Source of the DNA: Mesorhizobium sp.
Lineage (GTDB): Bacteria > Pseudomonadota > Alphaproteobacteria > Rhizobiales > Rhizobiaceae
Length of the DNA stretch: 64,000 bases
Assembly (NCBI RefSeq): GCF_004963255.1
Contig: NZ_SUGA01000004.1
Location: forward strand, 62,001 to 126,000
Direction of reading: 5' to 3'
The position numbers and the translations under genes are program-made. The notes under the pieces are model-generated. The model ran no database searches. It saw only the letters and a list, made by a program, of their open reading frames with translations, and was not told the origin of the DNA. Every line of letters starts with the position of its first letter. Within the stretch, counting starts at the first letter, position 1. Below, in pieces: positions 10,244 to 18,121 of the stretch.

Positions 10244-10480
10244 CTACTGATTGGCCGGGTCCGTCTCCGCGTCATAGGCCATGCGGGTAACCACCATCAG
10301 CACATAGGTGGACGGCAGCGCGAAGATGGCGCCGAGCACCATCGCCGCTGTTCCGTCCATGCCAAGGGTGGCGGCAACGGCCCAATAGACGGTGCCGATG
10401 CAGATTATCGCCTGAACCGCCAGGAAGCAGGCCGCGGCAGCCGCGCGGGTGAGTGTCTTGAATGTCTTGATGCGTTGCAT
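10244..10480 (-). CDS. Small two-TM membrane protein of unknown function
   Basis: A 78-residue protein from ATG at 10480 (MQRIKTFKTLTRA). Two hydrophobic helices (ACFLAVQAIICIGTVYWAVAA and GTAAMVLGAIFALPSTYVLMVV) are joined by a short loop, with a short acidic C-terminus ending DAETDPANQ. I do not recognise the family. A TTG 30 bases upstream would add ten residues; no convincing ribosome site favours either start. Confidence 0.55.
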   Translation of the reverse strand: MQRIKTFKTLTRAAAAACFLAVQAIICIGTVYWAVAATLGMDGTAAMVLGAIFALPSTYVLMVVTRMAYDAETDPANQ

Positions 10481-10591
10481 TGAAGAAAATCCGTATTGAA
10501 GCGCACGCAACCGGCGGACGGCCGGCGGCCGTCGCTGGGTCGCGACGCGAAGGAATGTTTTGATTTGGATGCCGCGCTCGGCGGCCGGGGC

Positions 10592-10987
10592 TTATGCGGC
10601 GGGTGGCGCGCGTGGCTGGTTCGCACGCGACGGCGTTGCGATTCCCGCCGCGGGCGTGACACCCATTTCGGCTGGCAATGCCTGGCCGATAACCAGCAAA
10701 TCGGCTGCGGGCGCAAGCACGCCGGGATTGCCGCTGACAAGCTTCACGGGAAGCGGCCGGCTGGCTCGAACCTCGAGCGCCTGCGTCTTGCCGGAGGTCC
10801 TGAGCAGCGCCATCGTGTCGCCCTGGCGGGCGGCGCTGATGCCGGAGCCACCCTGGAGCGAGACGGCCGATGCAGAGATTCCGGCCTGTGCGAAGCCCAG
10901 CAGCGCGAGCATCAGCAGCGCCATCAGGCCGGCAAAAGCGGTCCTGACCGGCAGCAGTTTCGATCTCTCGCGTTCAGGTGCCGTCAA
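10592..10987 (-). CDS. Small exported or membrane-anchored hypothetical protein, TTG start
   Basis: A 131-residue protein with one N-terminal hydrophobic helix (LPVRTAFAGLMALLMLALLGFAQAG), either a signal peptide or an anchor. A periplasmic domain follows with AVSLQGGSGISAARQGDTMALL and ends in a Pro/Ala-rich tail. The TTG at 10987 is supported by GGAG seven bases upstream; no ATG exists before the hydrophobic segment. The family is not recognised. Confidence 0.5.
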   Translation of the reverse strand: MTAPERERSKLLPVRTAFAGLMALLMLALLGFAQAGISASAVSLQGGSGISAARQGDTMALLRTSGKTQALEVRASRPLPVKLVSGNPGVLAPAADLLVIGQALPAEMGVTPAAGIATPSRANQPRAPPAA

Positions 10988-11158
10988 GGCTATCTCCGGA
11001 TACCAGAACCGGCCCTAACCCATGAAACGGCCGAAGGAAAGCCGCAACGGACGGCGCGCTCGCACTTCGTCCTTGAACCTTGCGGCTTCCGGTGCCAAAT
11101 CTGGGGCAGATTTTGGCACTCGGCTCCCTTTGGAGCCAACGCCGGCAAACGGACAAAA

Positions 11159-11986
11159 ATGGTTACCTATCTCGACGCCGCCACGGCCCCCCTTCGAAAC
11201 ACCGGCCAGATCCGCCTCTATGGCGAGGAAGGTTTTGCCGGCATGCGCAAGGCCTGCGATCTCACCGCGCGCTGCCTCGACGAGCTGGTGCCGATGGTCA
11301 AGCCCGGCGTGACGACGGAAGCGATCGACCGCTTCGTTTTCGAATTCGGCATGGACCACGGAGCATTGCCGGCGACGCTCAACTATCGCGGCTACACCAA
11401 ATCGTCCTGCACCTCGATCAATCATGTCGTCTGCCACGGCATTCCCGACAACAAGCCGCTGAAGGATGGCGACATCGTCAACATCGACGTCACCTATATC
11501 TTGGACGGCTGGCACGGCGATTCCTCGCGCATGTATCCGGTGGGCACCATCAAGCGCGCCGCCGAGCGGCTGCTCGAAGTGACCTATGAATGCCTGATGC
11601 GCGGCATCGCCGCGATCAAGCCCGGCGCCCGCACCGGCGCCATAGGCGCCGCGATCCAGACCTACGCCGAGGCCGAGCGCTGCTCGGTGGTGCGCGATTT
11701 CTGCGGCCACGGCGTCGGCCAGCTTTTCCACGACGCGCCGAACATCCTGCATTACGGCACCGTCAATGAAGGCGTCGAGATGCGGCCAGGTATGATCTTC
11801 ACAGTCGAGCCGATGATTAATCTCGGCCGCCCGCATGTGAAGGTCCTGTCGGACGGCTGGACGGCGGTTACGCGCGACCGTTCGCTGTCGGCGCAATACG
11901 AACACACGATCGGCGTCACGGATACCGGCTGCGAGATCTTCACGCTGTCGCCGAAGAACCTCGACCGGCCCGGCCTGCCAGCCTAG
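11159..11986 (+). CDS. map: Methionine aminopeptidase, type I
   Basis: A 275-residue cytosolic metallopeptidase that removes the initiator Met from nascent proteins. The five metal ligands are visible: two Asp in NIDVTYILDGWHGDSSRMY, His in FCGHGVGQLFHD, Glu in FTVEPMINLG and Glu in QYEHTIGVT. The substrate-pocket motif HVVCHGIPD is also present. Length is typical of the long alphaproteobacterial type I enzymes. The ATG at 11159 (MVTYLDAATAPLRN) is close to the conserved N-terminus; the upstream open frame is not conserved-looking. Confidence 0.95.
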   Translation: MVTYLDAATAPLRNTGQIRLYGEEGFAGMRKACDLTARCLDELVPMVKPGVTTEAIDRFVFEFGMDHGALPATLNYRGYTKSSCTSINHVVCHGIPDNKPLKDGDIVNIDVTYILDGWHGDSSRMYPVGTIKRAAERLLEVTYECLMRGIAAIKPGARTGAIGAAIQTYAEAERCSVVRDFCGHGVGQLFHDAPNILHYGTVNEGVEMRPGMIFTVEPMINLGRPHVKVLSDGWTAVTRDRSLSAQYEHTIGVTDTGCEIFTLSPKNLDRPGLPA

Positions 11987-12322
11987 CTTTCTTGCCGCTG
12001 GCCTTCCCGGCCTGGCGAGCGCTTGAAGTTCGTCCGCGAGAATTGCCTGCCGTGGCTCCTTGGGGGCGCGAAAGGCATCTGGCGCCCGACCAAGAGCGGC
12101 CGGGGGCGACCTGCCGCATCATAGCCCCGTTTGGGGCCCTTCCTTCGACTCGTTCCGAACAGCGACCCGCCGTGATCGTCATGTAGCATTTTTGTTACAG
12201 GCGACGACGGATTGAACGCAGCTCCAATTACGTCATCCGACCATTGACCTAGGTCAACCGAGCATCTCTCCACGGCTGTCATTGCTGCAGCGCACCACAT
12301 TCGAATTCCATGGAGAGATATT
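11987..12322. other. 336-base gene-free stretch between map and the ompW-like gene
   Basis: The left two thirds hold nothing I recognise; frames on both strands there are short and without family features. The right part (12240-12322) is the promoter region of the OmpW gene with a perfect Fnr/FixK-type palindrome (listed separately). A ribosome site GGAGAG lies just before the ATG at 12323. Confidence 0.6.
12244..12257. promoter_or_regulatory. Fnr/FixK-type binding site upstream of ompW-like gene
   Basis: TTGACCTAGGTCAA is a perfect 14-base palindrome. It fits the Crp/Fnr-family anaerobox form TTGA-N6-TCAA (here TTGAC-N4-GTCAA). Its centre is 72 bases upstream of the OmpW start codon. That leaves room for an activating position near -41.5 with a short leader, although no convincing -10 box is seen. 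Confidence 0.6.
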
Positions 12323-13009
12323 ATGGTGAGAAACTGGGTTGGGCAGTGGCGGGGGATCGCAGTTGCCGCAGCGCTTGTCGTGGCAGGAATGCAGCAGGCC
12401 ACGGCGGCGGACATACAATCCGTGACACAGAACGTGCCGCCTGTAGCAGCATCGGGTCCCTGGCAGATTCGCCTGCGCGCCTTGGGCGTGATCACGGACG
12501 ACAAGGGCAACGTCAACGGAATCCCCGGCTCCGACCTTTCCTATTCGGATACCGTGACGCCGGAATTGGACATTTCCTACTACTTCACCGACAACGTCGC
12601 CGCCGAACTCATTCTCGGCACCACCTACGCCAATATCTATGGCGAGGGGACGATCAGCGGGTTGGGCAAGGTCGGCAAGGTCTGGGTGCTCCCGCCAACG
12701 CTCACGCTGCAATACCACTTTACCGATTTCGGCGCCTTCAAGCCCTATGTCGGCGCCGGCGTGAACTACACGATCTTCTACAATCAGGATGCCGGCAGCG
12801 CTGACGCCCTCCATGTCAAGAACACCTTCGGCGGCGCTCTGCAGGTCGGGTTCGATTACATGCTGGATCAGCATTGGGGCGTCAATTTCGACGTCAAGAA
12901 GCTCTTTCTGGAGCCGAAATTCGACGTCACGGTCGGCGGCACGAACTTGACTGGCAAGGCCAAGCTCAACCCCTGGCTGATTGGCACGGGCGTCACCTAC
13001 CGCTTCTGA
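12323..13009 (+). CDS. OmpW-family outer-membrane beta-barrel protein
   Basis: A 228-residue protein with a signal peptide (ending about ATAAD). It has features of the small eight-stranded OmpW barrel: [11 protein letters not shown] in the first strand, the segment [43 protein letters not shown], the strand [18 protein letters not shown], and a C-terminal Phe (GVTYRF) needed for outer-membrane insertion. OmpW proteins form hydrophobic channels for small molecules. In enterobacteria ompW is Fnr/oxygen-regulated, and the Fnr-type box upstream here would fit that. A 10-bp hairpin follows the gene. Confidence 0.9.
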   Translation: MVRNWVGQWRGIAVAAALVVAGMQQATAADIQSVTQNVPPVAASGPWQIRLRALGVITDDKGNVNGIPGSDLSYSDTVTPELDISYYFTDNVAAELILGTTYANIYGEGTISGLGKVGKVWVLPPTLTLQYHFTDFGAFKPYVGAGVNYTIFYNQDAGSADALHVKNTFGGALQVGFDYMLDQHWGVNFDVKKLFLEPKFDVTVGGTNLTGKAKLNPWLIGTGVTYRF

Positions 13010-13051
13010 CAAGGCGGGACGAAAGCCGGTTGCCGACATTAACTGGCCATA

Positions 13052-13077
13052 AGGAGGGTGCCATGTTGCACCCTCCT
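13052..13077. terminator. Perfect 10-bp hairpin after ompW-like gene
   Basis: AGGAGGGTGC (13052-13061), loop CATGTT, and GCACCCTCCT (13068-13077) form a perfect stem. It may end ompW transcription, but no T-run follows. The 5' arm contains a strong Shine-Dalgarno AAGGAGG, and the loop contains an ATG in frame with radC. It could therefore instead control an extended radC translation start. Confidence 0.5.
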
Positions 13078-13251
13078 CTCACCTCGGATGCTGGCAACTC
13101 CAAATCATCGCCGGTGGAGCACGCTTACACCACCATCATGACGGGGCCGATGCAGGGATTTTCGCGCTCGCGCCGAAAAAACTCGACTGCGTCCGGCCCG
13201 TCGGCTTACAGTTTCCTTCTGCCGGGCCTTTCCGGCCAAGGGCGGGCAACC

Positions 13252-14004
13252 ATGGGGGAAACCAGCGACGACGAGCGGGGATTTTTCGCGGAGCTGCCGG
13301 TCCGGCGGCCCACCAAGGCCGCGCCGATCGAAAAGCCGCACTATCACGGCCATCGCGATCGTCTGCGCGAACGGTTCGTCGCCGGCGGGCCAGACGCCCT
13401 CCCCGACTATGAACTGCTCGAGCTGCTGCTTTTCCGGCTGATCCCGCGCGTCGACACCAAGCCGATCGCCAAGGCGCTGATCGCCCGCTTCGGCTCGCTC
13501 GCCGAAGTGCTCGGCGCGCCGCCTTCGCTGCTCGAGGAGGTCAAAGGCATCGGGCCGACGGTTGCTGTCGACCTCAAAGTCATCGCCGCGACGGCCCAGC
13601 GCATGGCGCGTGGCGAGGTGCGCGGTCGCGAGGTGCTGTCCAACTGGACGCAACTGCTCGACTATTGCCGCTCCGCCATGGCGTTCGAGAACCGTGAGCA
13701 GTTCCGCATCCTGTTCCTCGACAAGAAGAACGGGCTGATCGCCGACGAGGTGCAGCAGACCGGCACCGTCGACCACACGCCCGTCTATCCGCGCGAGGTG
13801 GTGAAGCGCGCGCTCGAGCTCTCCGCCAGCGCCGTCATCCTGGTCCACAACCATCCGTCCGGCGACCCCACACCGTCCCGCGCGGACATCGAGATGACCA
13901 AGCAGATTATCGACACGGCCAAACCGCTCGGCATCGCCGTGCACGACCACATCATCATCGGCCGCAAGGGCAACGCCTCGATGAAAGGACTGCTGCTGAT
14001 CTGA
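13252..14004 (+). CDS. radC: RadC-family JAMM-domain protein
   Basis: A 250-residue protein with an N-terminal helix-hairpin-helix-like region ([19 protein letters not shown]) and a C-terminal MPN+/JAMM domain carrying the zinc signature [14 protein letters not shown]. It is annotated as DNA repair RadC by family; the biochemical role of RadC is not settled. The ATG at 13252 ([16 protein letters not shown]) matches the usual start of rhizobial RadC. An in-frame ATG at 13063 has a far better ribosome site, hidden in a hairpin, and would add 63 residues, so the start is open. Confidence 0.88.
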   Translation: MGETSDDERGFFAELPVRRPTKAAPIEKPHYHGHRDRLRERFVAGGPDALPDYELLELLLFRLIPRVDTKPIAKALIARFGSLAEVLGAPPSLLEEVKGIGPTVAVDLKVIAATAQRMARGEVRGREVLSNWTQLLDYCRSAMAFENREQFRILFLDKKNGLIADEVQQTGTVDHTPVYPREVVKRALELSASAVILVHNHPSGDPTPSRADIEMTKQIIDTAKPLGIAVHDHIIIGRKGNASMKGLLLI

Positions 14005-14272
14005 TGGGCTGCCGGAGATTGCCAGGGGCTTGGCCGGCTACCGCAGATCGGACCATGCGCCTGCCAATGACTGGCGCGGCCTGCGGGGACAGCGCGCAAA
14101 AAGGCTGGATTTGAAAATCGTTCAATTGCGCAACGAATGATCCCCGTGACGGCGCCGGCGTGGATCAATCTTCTATCCAAGGAAGATCGCAGCAGCGTCT
14201 TTAGAAGATAATTCCGTTGAGGCCTTTCACATCCGCTGCTAGCGTTTGAAACGCTTCAATTGGATCACGCCT
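14005..14272. promoter_or_regulatory. Control region of the LacI-PfkB operon with two LacI-type operators
   Basis: Two palindromes match LacI-family operator form. TTGAAACGCTTCAA at 14246-14259 lies inside the perfect 15-base palindrome AGCGTTTGAAACGCT (14241-14255). TTGAA-N5-TTCAA lies at 14111-14125. Their centres are about 134 bases apart, compatible with looping. A weak promoter TTGAGG (14217) with -10 TAGCGT (14240) would start transcription near 14252, inside the proximal operator. Autoregulation by the fusion protein is inferred. Confidence 0.5.
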
Positions 14273-15451
14273 TTGCAACGCAAGCGCCCGACCATTGCCG
14301 ATGTAGCACGAGCCGCCGGTGTTTCCATCGGCACGGTCTCAAACTTCATCAATGGCACGGCCGGCCTCAAGGAAGGCACGCGAGAGCGCATAGAGAAGGC
14401 GATCGCCGCCCTGATGTACCGGCCGAGCTCGTTTGCGCGCTCCCTGCCCGGCCGTGCCCCGCAGCGGCCGAAGAATCTCGACCATCTGCCCAGGCTCCTG
14501 GTCGCCGGACGGGTGAGCGTCGACTTCCTCTGCCGCGTCGAGGTGCTGCCGCATCGCGACGACCGGATCACGGCCAGCCATATCGACAAGGCGCTCGGCG
14601 GCCCCGCCGCCAATCTCGCGGTTGCCGCGGCCGGCGTCGGGGCGCCCTACGCGCTTGACGTGGAACTGGCGACGGCGGTCGGCGAGGACGCGGAGAGCGA
14701 CTGGGCGCTGGGCGAGCTTTCCAAGCTGGGCGTGCACGCCTTGCCAATCCGCAGCACGCCCAACAACCGGCTCTCGCAGGCGATCGTCATTATCGAGCGC
14801 AACGGCAGCCGCACCATCATCAGCGAACCGTTCGAACTTGGCGAAGTCGATCTCACCGCCAATCTCGACATCCAACCCGAACAGCGACCCGCCTGCCTTC
14901 ACATCGAAGGCTTCCATTACGAGACGATGACGGCATCCATCGCGCGTTTTCACCAGGCGGGCTGGAAGGTGAGCCTGCATTCCGCCGGCCTGCCCAGGAG
15001 CGCGCGCACGCCTGAAATCTTCGCGCAGATGGTCAGGCAGATCGACCTGACCTTCATCAACGATGTGATGATCAGGGAGATCTACGGATTTCGCACGCGC
15101 ATGGCGACCATGATCGAAGAGGTTCGCCTCATGCTGTCGCGCATCAAGCCGCGCGGAACGGTCGTGCTCACCCTCGGCGAGTTCGGCGCGGTGGTGTTTC
15201 CGGCGACCGGCGGACCGCAGATCGAGGTGCCGGCCCTGCCAGTCAACCGCGTGGATGCGACCGGCGCGGGCGACAGCTTTGCCGGCATCTTCCTCAGCCT
15301 CTGGCTGCATGGCGCGTCGCTGGAAACCGCGGCCCGCTACGCCGCGGTCGGCGCCAGCCTGACGACGACGGTCGAAGGCGCGCAAGGCTACATCGCCGAC
15401 TTCGCGACACTGAAGGCCACCGCTGCCGCGAGCGACGTTATGGCCAGCTAG
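14273..15451 (+). CDS. LacI-type HTH fused to PfkB carbohydrate kinase
   Basis: About 392 residues. Residues 6-58 form a LacI-family DNA-binding headpiece (PTIADVARAAGVSIGTVSNF, then a hinge-like RPSSFARSL). The rest is not a periplasmic-binding-protein core but a complete PfkB/ribokinase domain: LGGPAANLAVAAAGVG near the sugar site and the anion-hole/catalytic motif VDATGAGDSFAGIF near the end. It probably phosphorylates the imported sugar and may also repress the operon. No ATG precedes the HTH. TTG at 14273 is chosen because TTG at 14246 lies inside the operator. It heads the ABC-transporter operon; 67 bases separate it from the next gene. Confidence 0.82.
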   Translation: MQRKRPTIADVARAAGVSIGTVSNFINGTAGLKEGTRERIEKAIAALMYRPSSFARSLPGRAPQRPKNLDHLPRLLVAGRVSVDFLCRVEVLPHRDDRITASHIDKALGGPAANLAVAAAGVGAPYALDVELATAVGEDAESDWALGELSKLGVHALPIRSTPNNRLSQAIVIIERNGSRTIISEPFELGEVDLTANLDIQPEQRPACLHIEGFHYETMTASIARFHQAGWKVSLHSAGLPRSARTPEIFAQMVRQIDLTFINDVMIREIYGFRTRMATMIEEVRLMLSRIKPRGTVVLTLGEFGAVVFPATGGPQIEVPALPVNRVDATGAGDSFAGIFLSLWLHGASLETAARYAAVGASLTTTVEGAQGYIADFATLKATAAASDVMAS

Positions 15452-15518
15452 ATCAATGGCTTACCGGCCCAGGGCGGCCGGCAGGCAAGTAACAGGCAAT
15501 ATCGGGAGAACATGAGTC

Positions 15519-16295
15519 ATGCCGAAAACGAAAGTCCTTCTGGTCGGCGAGAGCTGGATGAGTTCCGCCACCCACTACAAGGGCTTCGACCAGTTCGGCA
15601 GCGTCACCTTCCATCTCGGCGCCACGCCTTTGGTCAACGCCTTGAAGGACAGCGAGTTCGATCTTGAATACATGCCGGCCCACGAGGCGGTCGAAAAGCT
15701 GCCTTTCACCATGGAGGGCCTGTCGCAATACAAGGCGATCGTGCTCTCCGATATCGGCGCCAACTCGTTGCTTTTACATCCCGATGTGTGGCTGCACGGC
15801 AAGACCGTGCCCAACCGGCTCAAGCTGCTGCGCGACTGGACGCGAGGCGGCGGCGGCCTGGTCATGATCGGCGGCTATTTCAGTTTTCAGGGCATCGACG
15901 GCAAGGCCCGCTGGCACCGCACGGCCGTCGAGGACGCGCTGCCGGTGACCTGCCTTCCCTATGACGACCGGCTCGAAATTCCCGAGGGCTTTCGGCCCGA
16001 GATCATCGGCCCCAGGGATCATACACTCTTTGCCGGTATCGAGGGCGAGTGGCCGATCCTGCTCGGCGCCAACGAGGTCATTGCCCGCGACCGCGACGAT
16101 GTCGAGATCCTGGCCCGGCTGCCGCAGGACCAGGGCGGTCATCCGCTGCTGGTCACCGGGCGCCATGGCGAGGGGCGCACCCTGGTCTGGACGTCCGATA
16201 TCGGCCCGCACTGGCTGCCGAACAGCTTCGTCGAATGGCCCGGCTACGCGCGGCTTTGGACCAACGTGCTGCGCTGGGTCAGCAAGGCCGTCTAG
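15519..16295 (+). CDS. Class I glutamine-amidotransferase-like protein (ThuA-like fold)
   Basis: A 258-residue cytosolic protein. The start MPKTKVLLVGESWMSSATHYKGFDQF and later LLRDWTRGGGGLVMIGGYFSFQG fit the GATase1-like family formerly DUF1355. The nucleophile-elbow region lacks the GxCxG of true glutamine amidotransferases, so glutaminase activity is unlikely. Related proteins often sit in carbohydrate-uptake operons. The role here is unknown; a sugar-processing step after import is inferred from context. A ribosome site CGGGAG lies upstream. Confidence 0.7.
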   Translation: MPKTKVLLVGESWMSSATHYKGFDQFGSVTFHLGATPLVNALKDSEFDLEYMPAHEAVEKLPFTMEGLSQYKAIVLSDIGANSLLLHPDVWLHGKTVPNRLKLLRDWTRGGGGLVMIGGYFSFQGIDGKARWHRTAVEDALPVTCLPYDDRLEIPEGFRPEIIGPRDHTLFAGIEGEWPILLGANEVIARDRDDVEILARLPQDQGGHPLLVTGRHGEGRTLVWTSDIGPHWLPNSFVEWPGYARLWTNVLRWVSKAV

Positions 16296-16323
16296 CCTAT
16301 CCACGAATGCCGGAGAAACCGTC

Positions 16324-17094
16324 ATGACGGCCCCTTTTCTCGTCGCCAGGAACATCGCCAAGCGCTTCGGCGCGCTGACCGCCCTTGCCGATGTCGACCT
16401 GGAAATCCGGCCCGGCGAAGTGCTGGCGCTGCTCGGCGACAACGGCGCGGGCAAATCGACTTTCATCAAGATCCTGGCGGGCGCCCATCCGCCGAGCGAC
16501 GGCGAACTTCTGATCGAAGGCAAAGCGGTGGCGTTCGCCTCGCCCAAGGATGCGGCGGCGTCCGGAATCGCGACGATCTTTCAGGAACTGGCGCTTTCGG
16601 AGAACCTCTCGATCGCCGAAAACGTCTTTCTCGGTCGTGAATTGAAACGCTCCATTTTTGGCATCCCGTTTCTGAAACGCGCCGAGATGCGCCAGCGCGT
16701 CGACGGACTTCTGCAGGAGCTCGACGCCCATATCTCCGATCCCGAGGCCCCGGTCGGCAGCCTGTCGGGCGGCCAGCGCCAGGCCGTCGCTATCTGCCGG
16801 GCGCTCAATCTCAACGCCCGGCTGGTCATCATGGATGAACCGACGGCCGCCCTTGCCGTCGCCGAGACCCGCAAAGTGCTGGCGCTGACTCGGCGCCTTG
16901 CCGGCCGCGGCTGCGCCGTCGTGCTCATCAGCCACAACATTTCCGAAGTCTTTGAGGTTGCCGACCGGATCGTGGTTTTCCGGCGTGGCCGCAAGGTGGC
17001 CGAACGGCTGGCCGCCGAGACCAATCACGAGGAAGTCGTTTCGCTCATAACAGGCGCCCATCCCGACGTGCGGGCGCTCGAAAAAACAAACTGA
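16324..17094 (+). CDS. Sugar-type ABC transporter ATP-binding protein (single domain)
   Basis: A 256-residue ATPase with Walker A GDNGAGKST, Q-loop FQEL, signature LSGGQRQ, Walker B LVIMDEP and switch His in LISHN. It belongs to the carbohydrate-uptake-2 group (RbsA/FrcA-like) but has only one nucleotide-binding domain, where RbsA has two. It therefore probably works as a homodimer, like FrcA. It powers the two permeases encoded downstream. Confidence 0.93.
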   Translation: MTAPFLVARNIAKRFGALTALADVDLEIRPGEVLALLGDNGAGKSTFIKILAGAHPPSDGELLIEGKAVAFASPKDAAASGIATIFQELALSENLSIAENVFLGRELKRSIFGIPFLKRAEMRQRVDGLLQELDAHISDPEAPVGSLSGGQRQAVAICRALNLNARLVIMDEPTAALAVAETRKVLALTRRLAGRGCAVVLISHNISEVFEVADRIVVFRRGRKVAERLAAETNHEEVVSLITGAHPDVRALEKTN

Positions 17095-17126
17095 CACGCA
17101 CGTCATTCCAGAGAGGATCAAAAACA

Positions 17127-18113
17127 ATGCTTTCACAACTCAGGAAAGTGCTCGCGGCCTCCGCGCTGTCCTTCGTCGTCGCGACGACGGCGCATGCGGC
17201 GGACAAGCATAAGGTCGCCTTCGTCCCGCAGCTTATCGGCATTCCCTACTTCAACGCCATGGAGGCGGGCGGCAATCGCGCCGCCAAGGATCTCGGCGTC
17301 GATTTCGTCTATTCCGGCCCGGTCGACACCAACCCGGTCGACCAGTTGCAGATCGTGCAGAACCTGATCGACCAGGGCGTCGAAGCGGTCTCGGTCTCCG
17401 TTCTCGATGCTTCGAGCATCGCCCCGGTGGTGGAGAGCGCCAAGGCCAAGGGCATCAAATTGTTCACCAGCGACAGCGACGCGCCCGACAGCGGCCGCGC
17501 GGTCTATGTGGCGCAGGCGACAGACGAGGGTCTCGGCACCACGATCATCGACGAACTGGTCAAGCGCGTCGGCGAGGACGCCACGATCGGCATCGTCTCC
17601 GGTGAGGCGACCGCGTCCAACCTCAACGCCTGGATCGGCTTCATGCAGAAGGAAGCCACCGCCAAATATCCCAAGCTGAAGCTGCTCGCCCCGCAATTCG
17701 CCGGCGGCACGGCCGAGCGCGCCGCGCAGATCTCGGGCGACCTCATGGCCGCCAATCCCGACATCAAGGCCATCATCGCCGTCGCATCCTCGACCTGCCC
17801 GGGCGTTGCCCAGGCGATCGAGACCGCGGGCAAGATCGGCTCGGTTATCGGGACCGGTTACTGCAGCCCGAACACCGCGCGCTCCTATCTGAAGAGCGGC
17901 GCCTTCGGCTTCACCGTGCTGTGGGACCCTGAACAGCTGGGCTACCTGACGGTCTGGGCCGGCAAGCAGCTTATCGACGGCAAGAGCTTCGAGGCCGAGA
18001 ACAAGATTGCCGGCCTCGACAAGCCCGCCACCTATGATGCCGCCAAGGGCATCCTGCTGCTCGGGCCGCCGGCCGTCTTCACCAAGGACAATGTCGACAA
18101 GTTCAACTTCTGA
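17127..18113 (+). CDS. Periplasmic sugar-binding protein, LsrB/RhaS-like
   Basis: A 328-residue exported protein with a signal peptide ending AHAA. Two Rossmann-like lobes follow: HKVAFVPQLIGIPYFNAMEAGG at the N-terminus and a C-terminal VFTKDNVDKFNF, the latter resembling the end of LsrB. Compared with LsrB from memory, only the Asp in FTSDSDAPD appears kept among the AI-2 ligands. The Lys, Asp-Gln and Pro/Ala positions differ (VPQL, TASNLN, VASSTCP). AI-2 is thus unlikely, and rhamnose or another sugar is possible. A good ribosome site GAGAGG is present. Confidence 0.88.
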   Translation: MLSQLRKVLAASALSFVVATTAHAADKHKVAFVPQLIGIPYFNAMEAGGNRAAKDLGVDFVYSGPVDTNPVDQLQIVQNLIDQGVEAVSVSVLDASSIAPVVESAKAKGIKLFTSDSDAPDSGRAVYVAQATDEGLGTTIIDELVKRVGEDATIGIVSGEATASNLNAWIGFMQKEATAKYPKLKLLAPQFAGGTAERAAQISGDLMAANPDIKAIIAVASSTCPGVAQAIETAGKIGSVIGTGYCSPNTARSYLKSGAFGFTVLWDPEQLGYLTVWAGKQLIDGKSFEAENKIAGLDKPATYDAAKGILLLGPPAVFTKDNVDKFNF

Positions 18114-18121
18114 GCCCTGAC

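Noticed and set aside
10496..11158. N-terminal extension of methionine aminopeptidase by 221 codons
   Set aside because: The extension is Arg/Gly-rich and overlaps an opposite-strand gene; the enzyme core starts at 11159.
11983..12516. 177-codon minus-strand frame over the ompW promoter
   Set aside because: It covers the Fnr-type box and the OmpW signal peptide and has no recognisable domain.
15519..16295. True glutamine amidotransferase
   Set aside because: The nucleophile Cys motif GxCxG is not present where expected, so only the fold name is used.
17127..18113. AI-2 (quorum signal) receptor
   Set aside because: Most ligand positions recalled for LsrB differ, and no lsrK/lsrF/lsrG-like genes are nearby.
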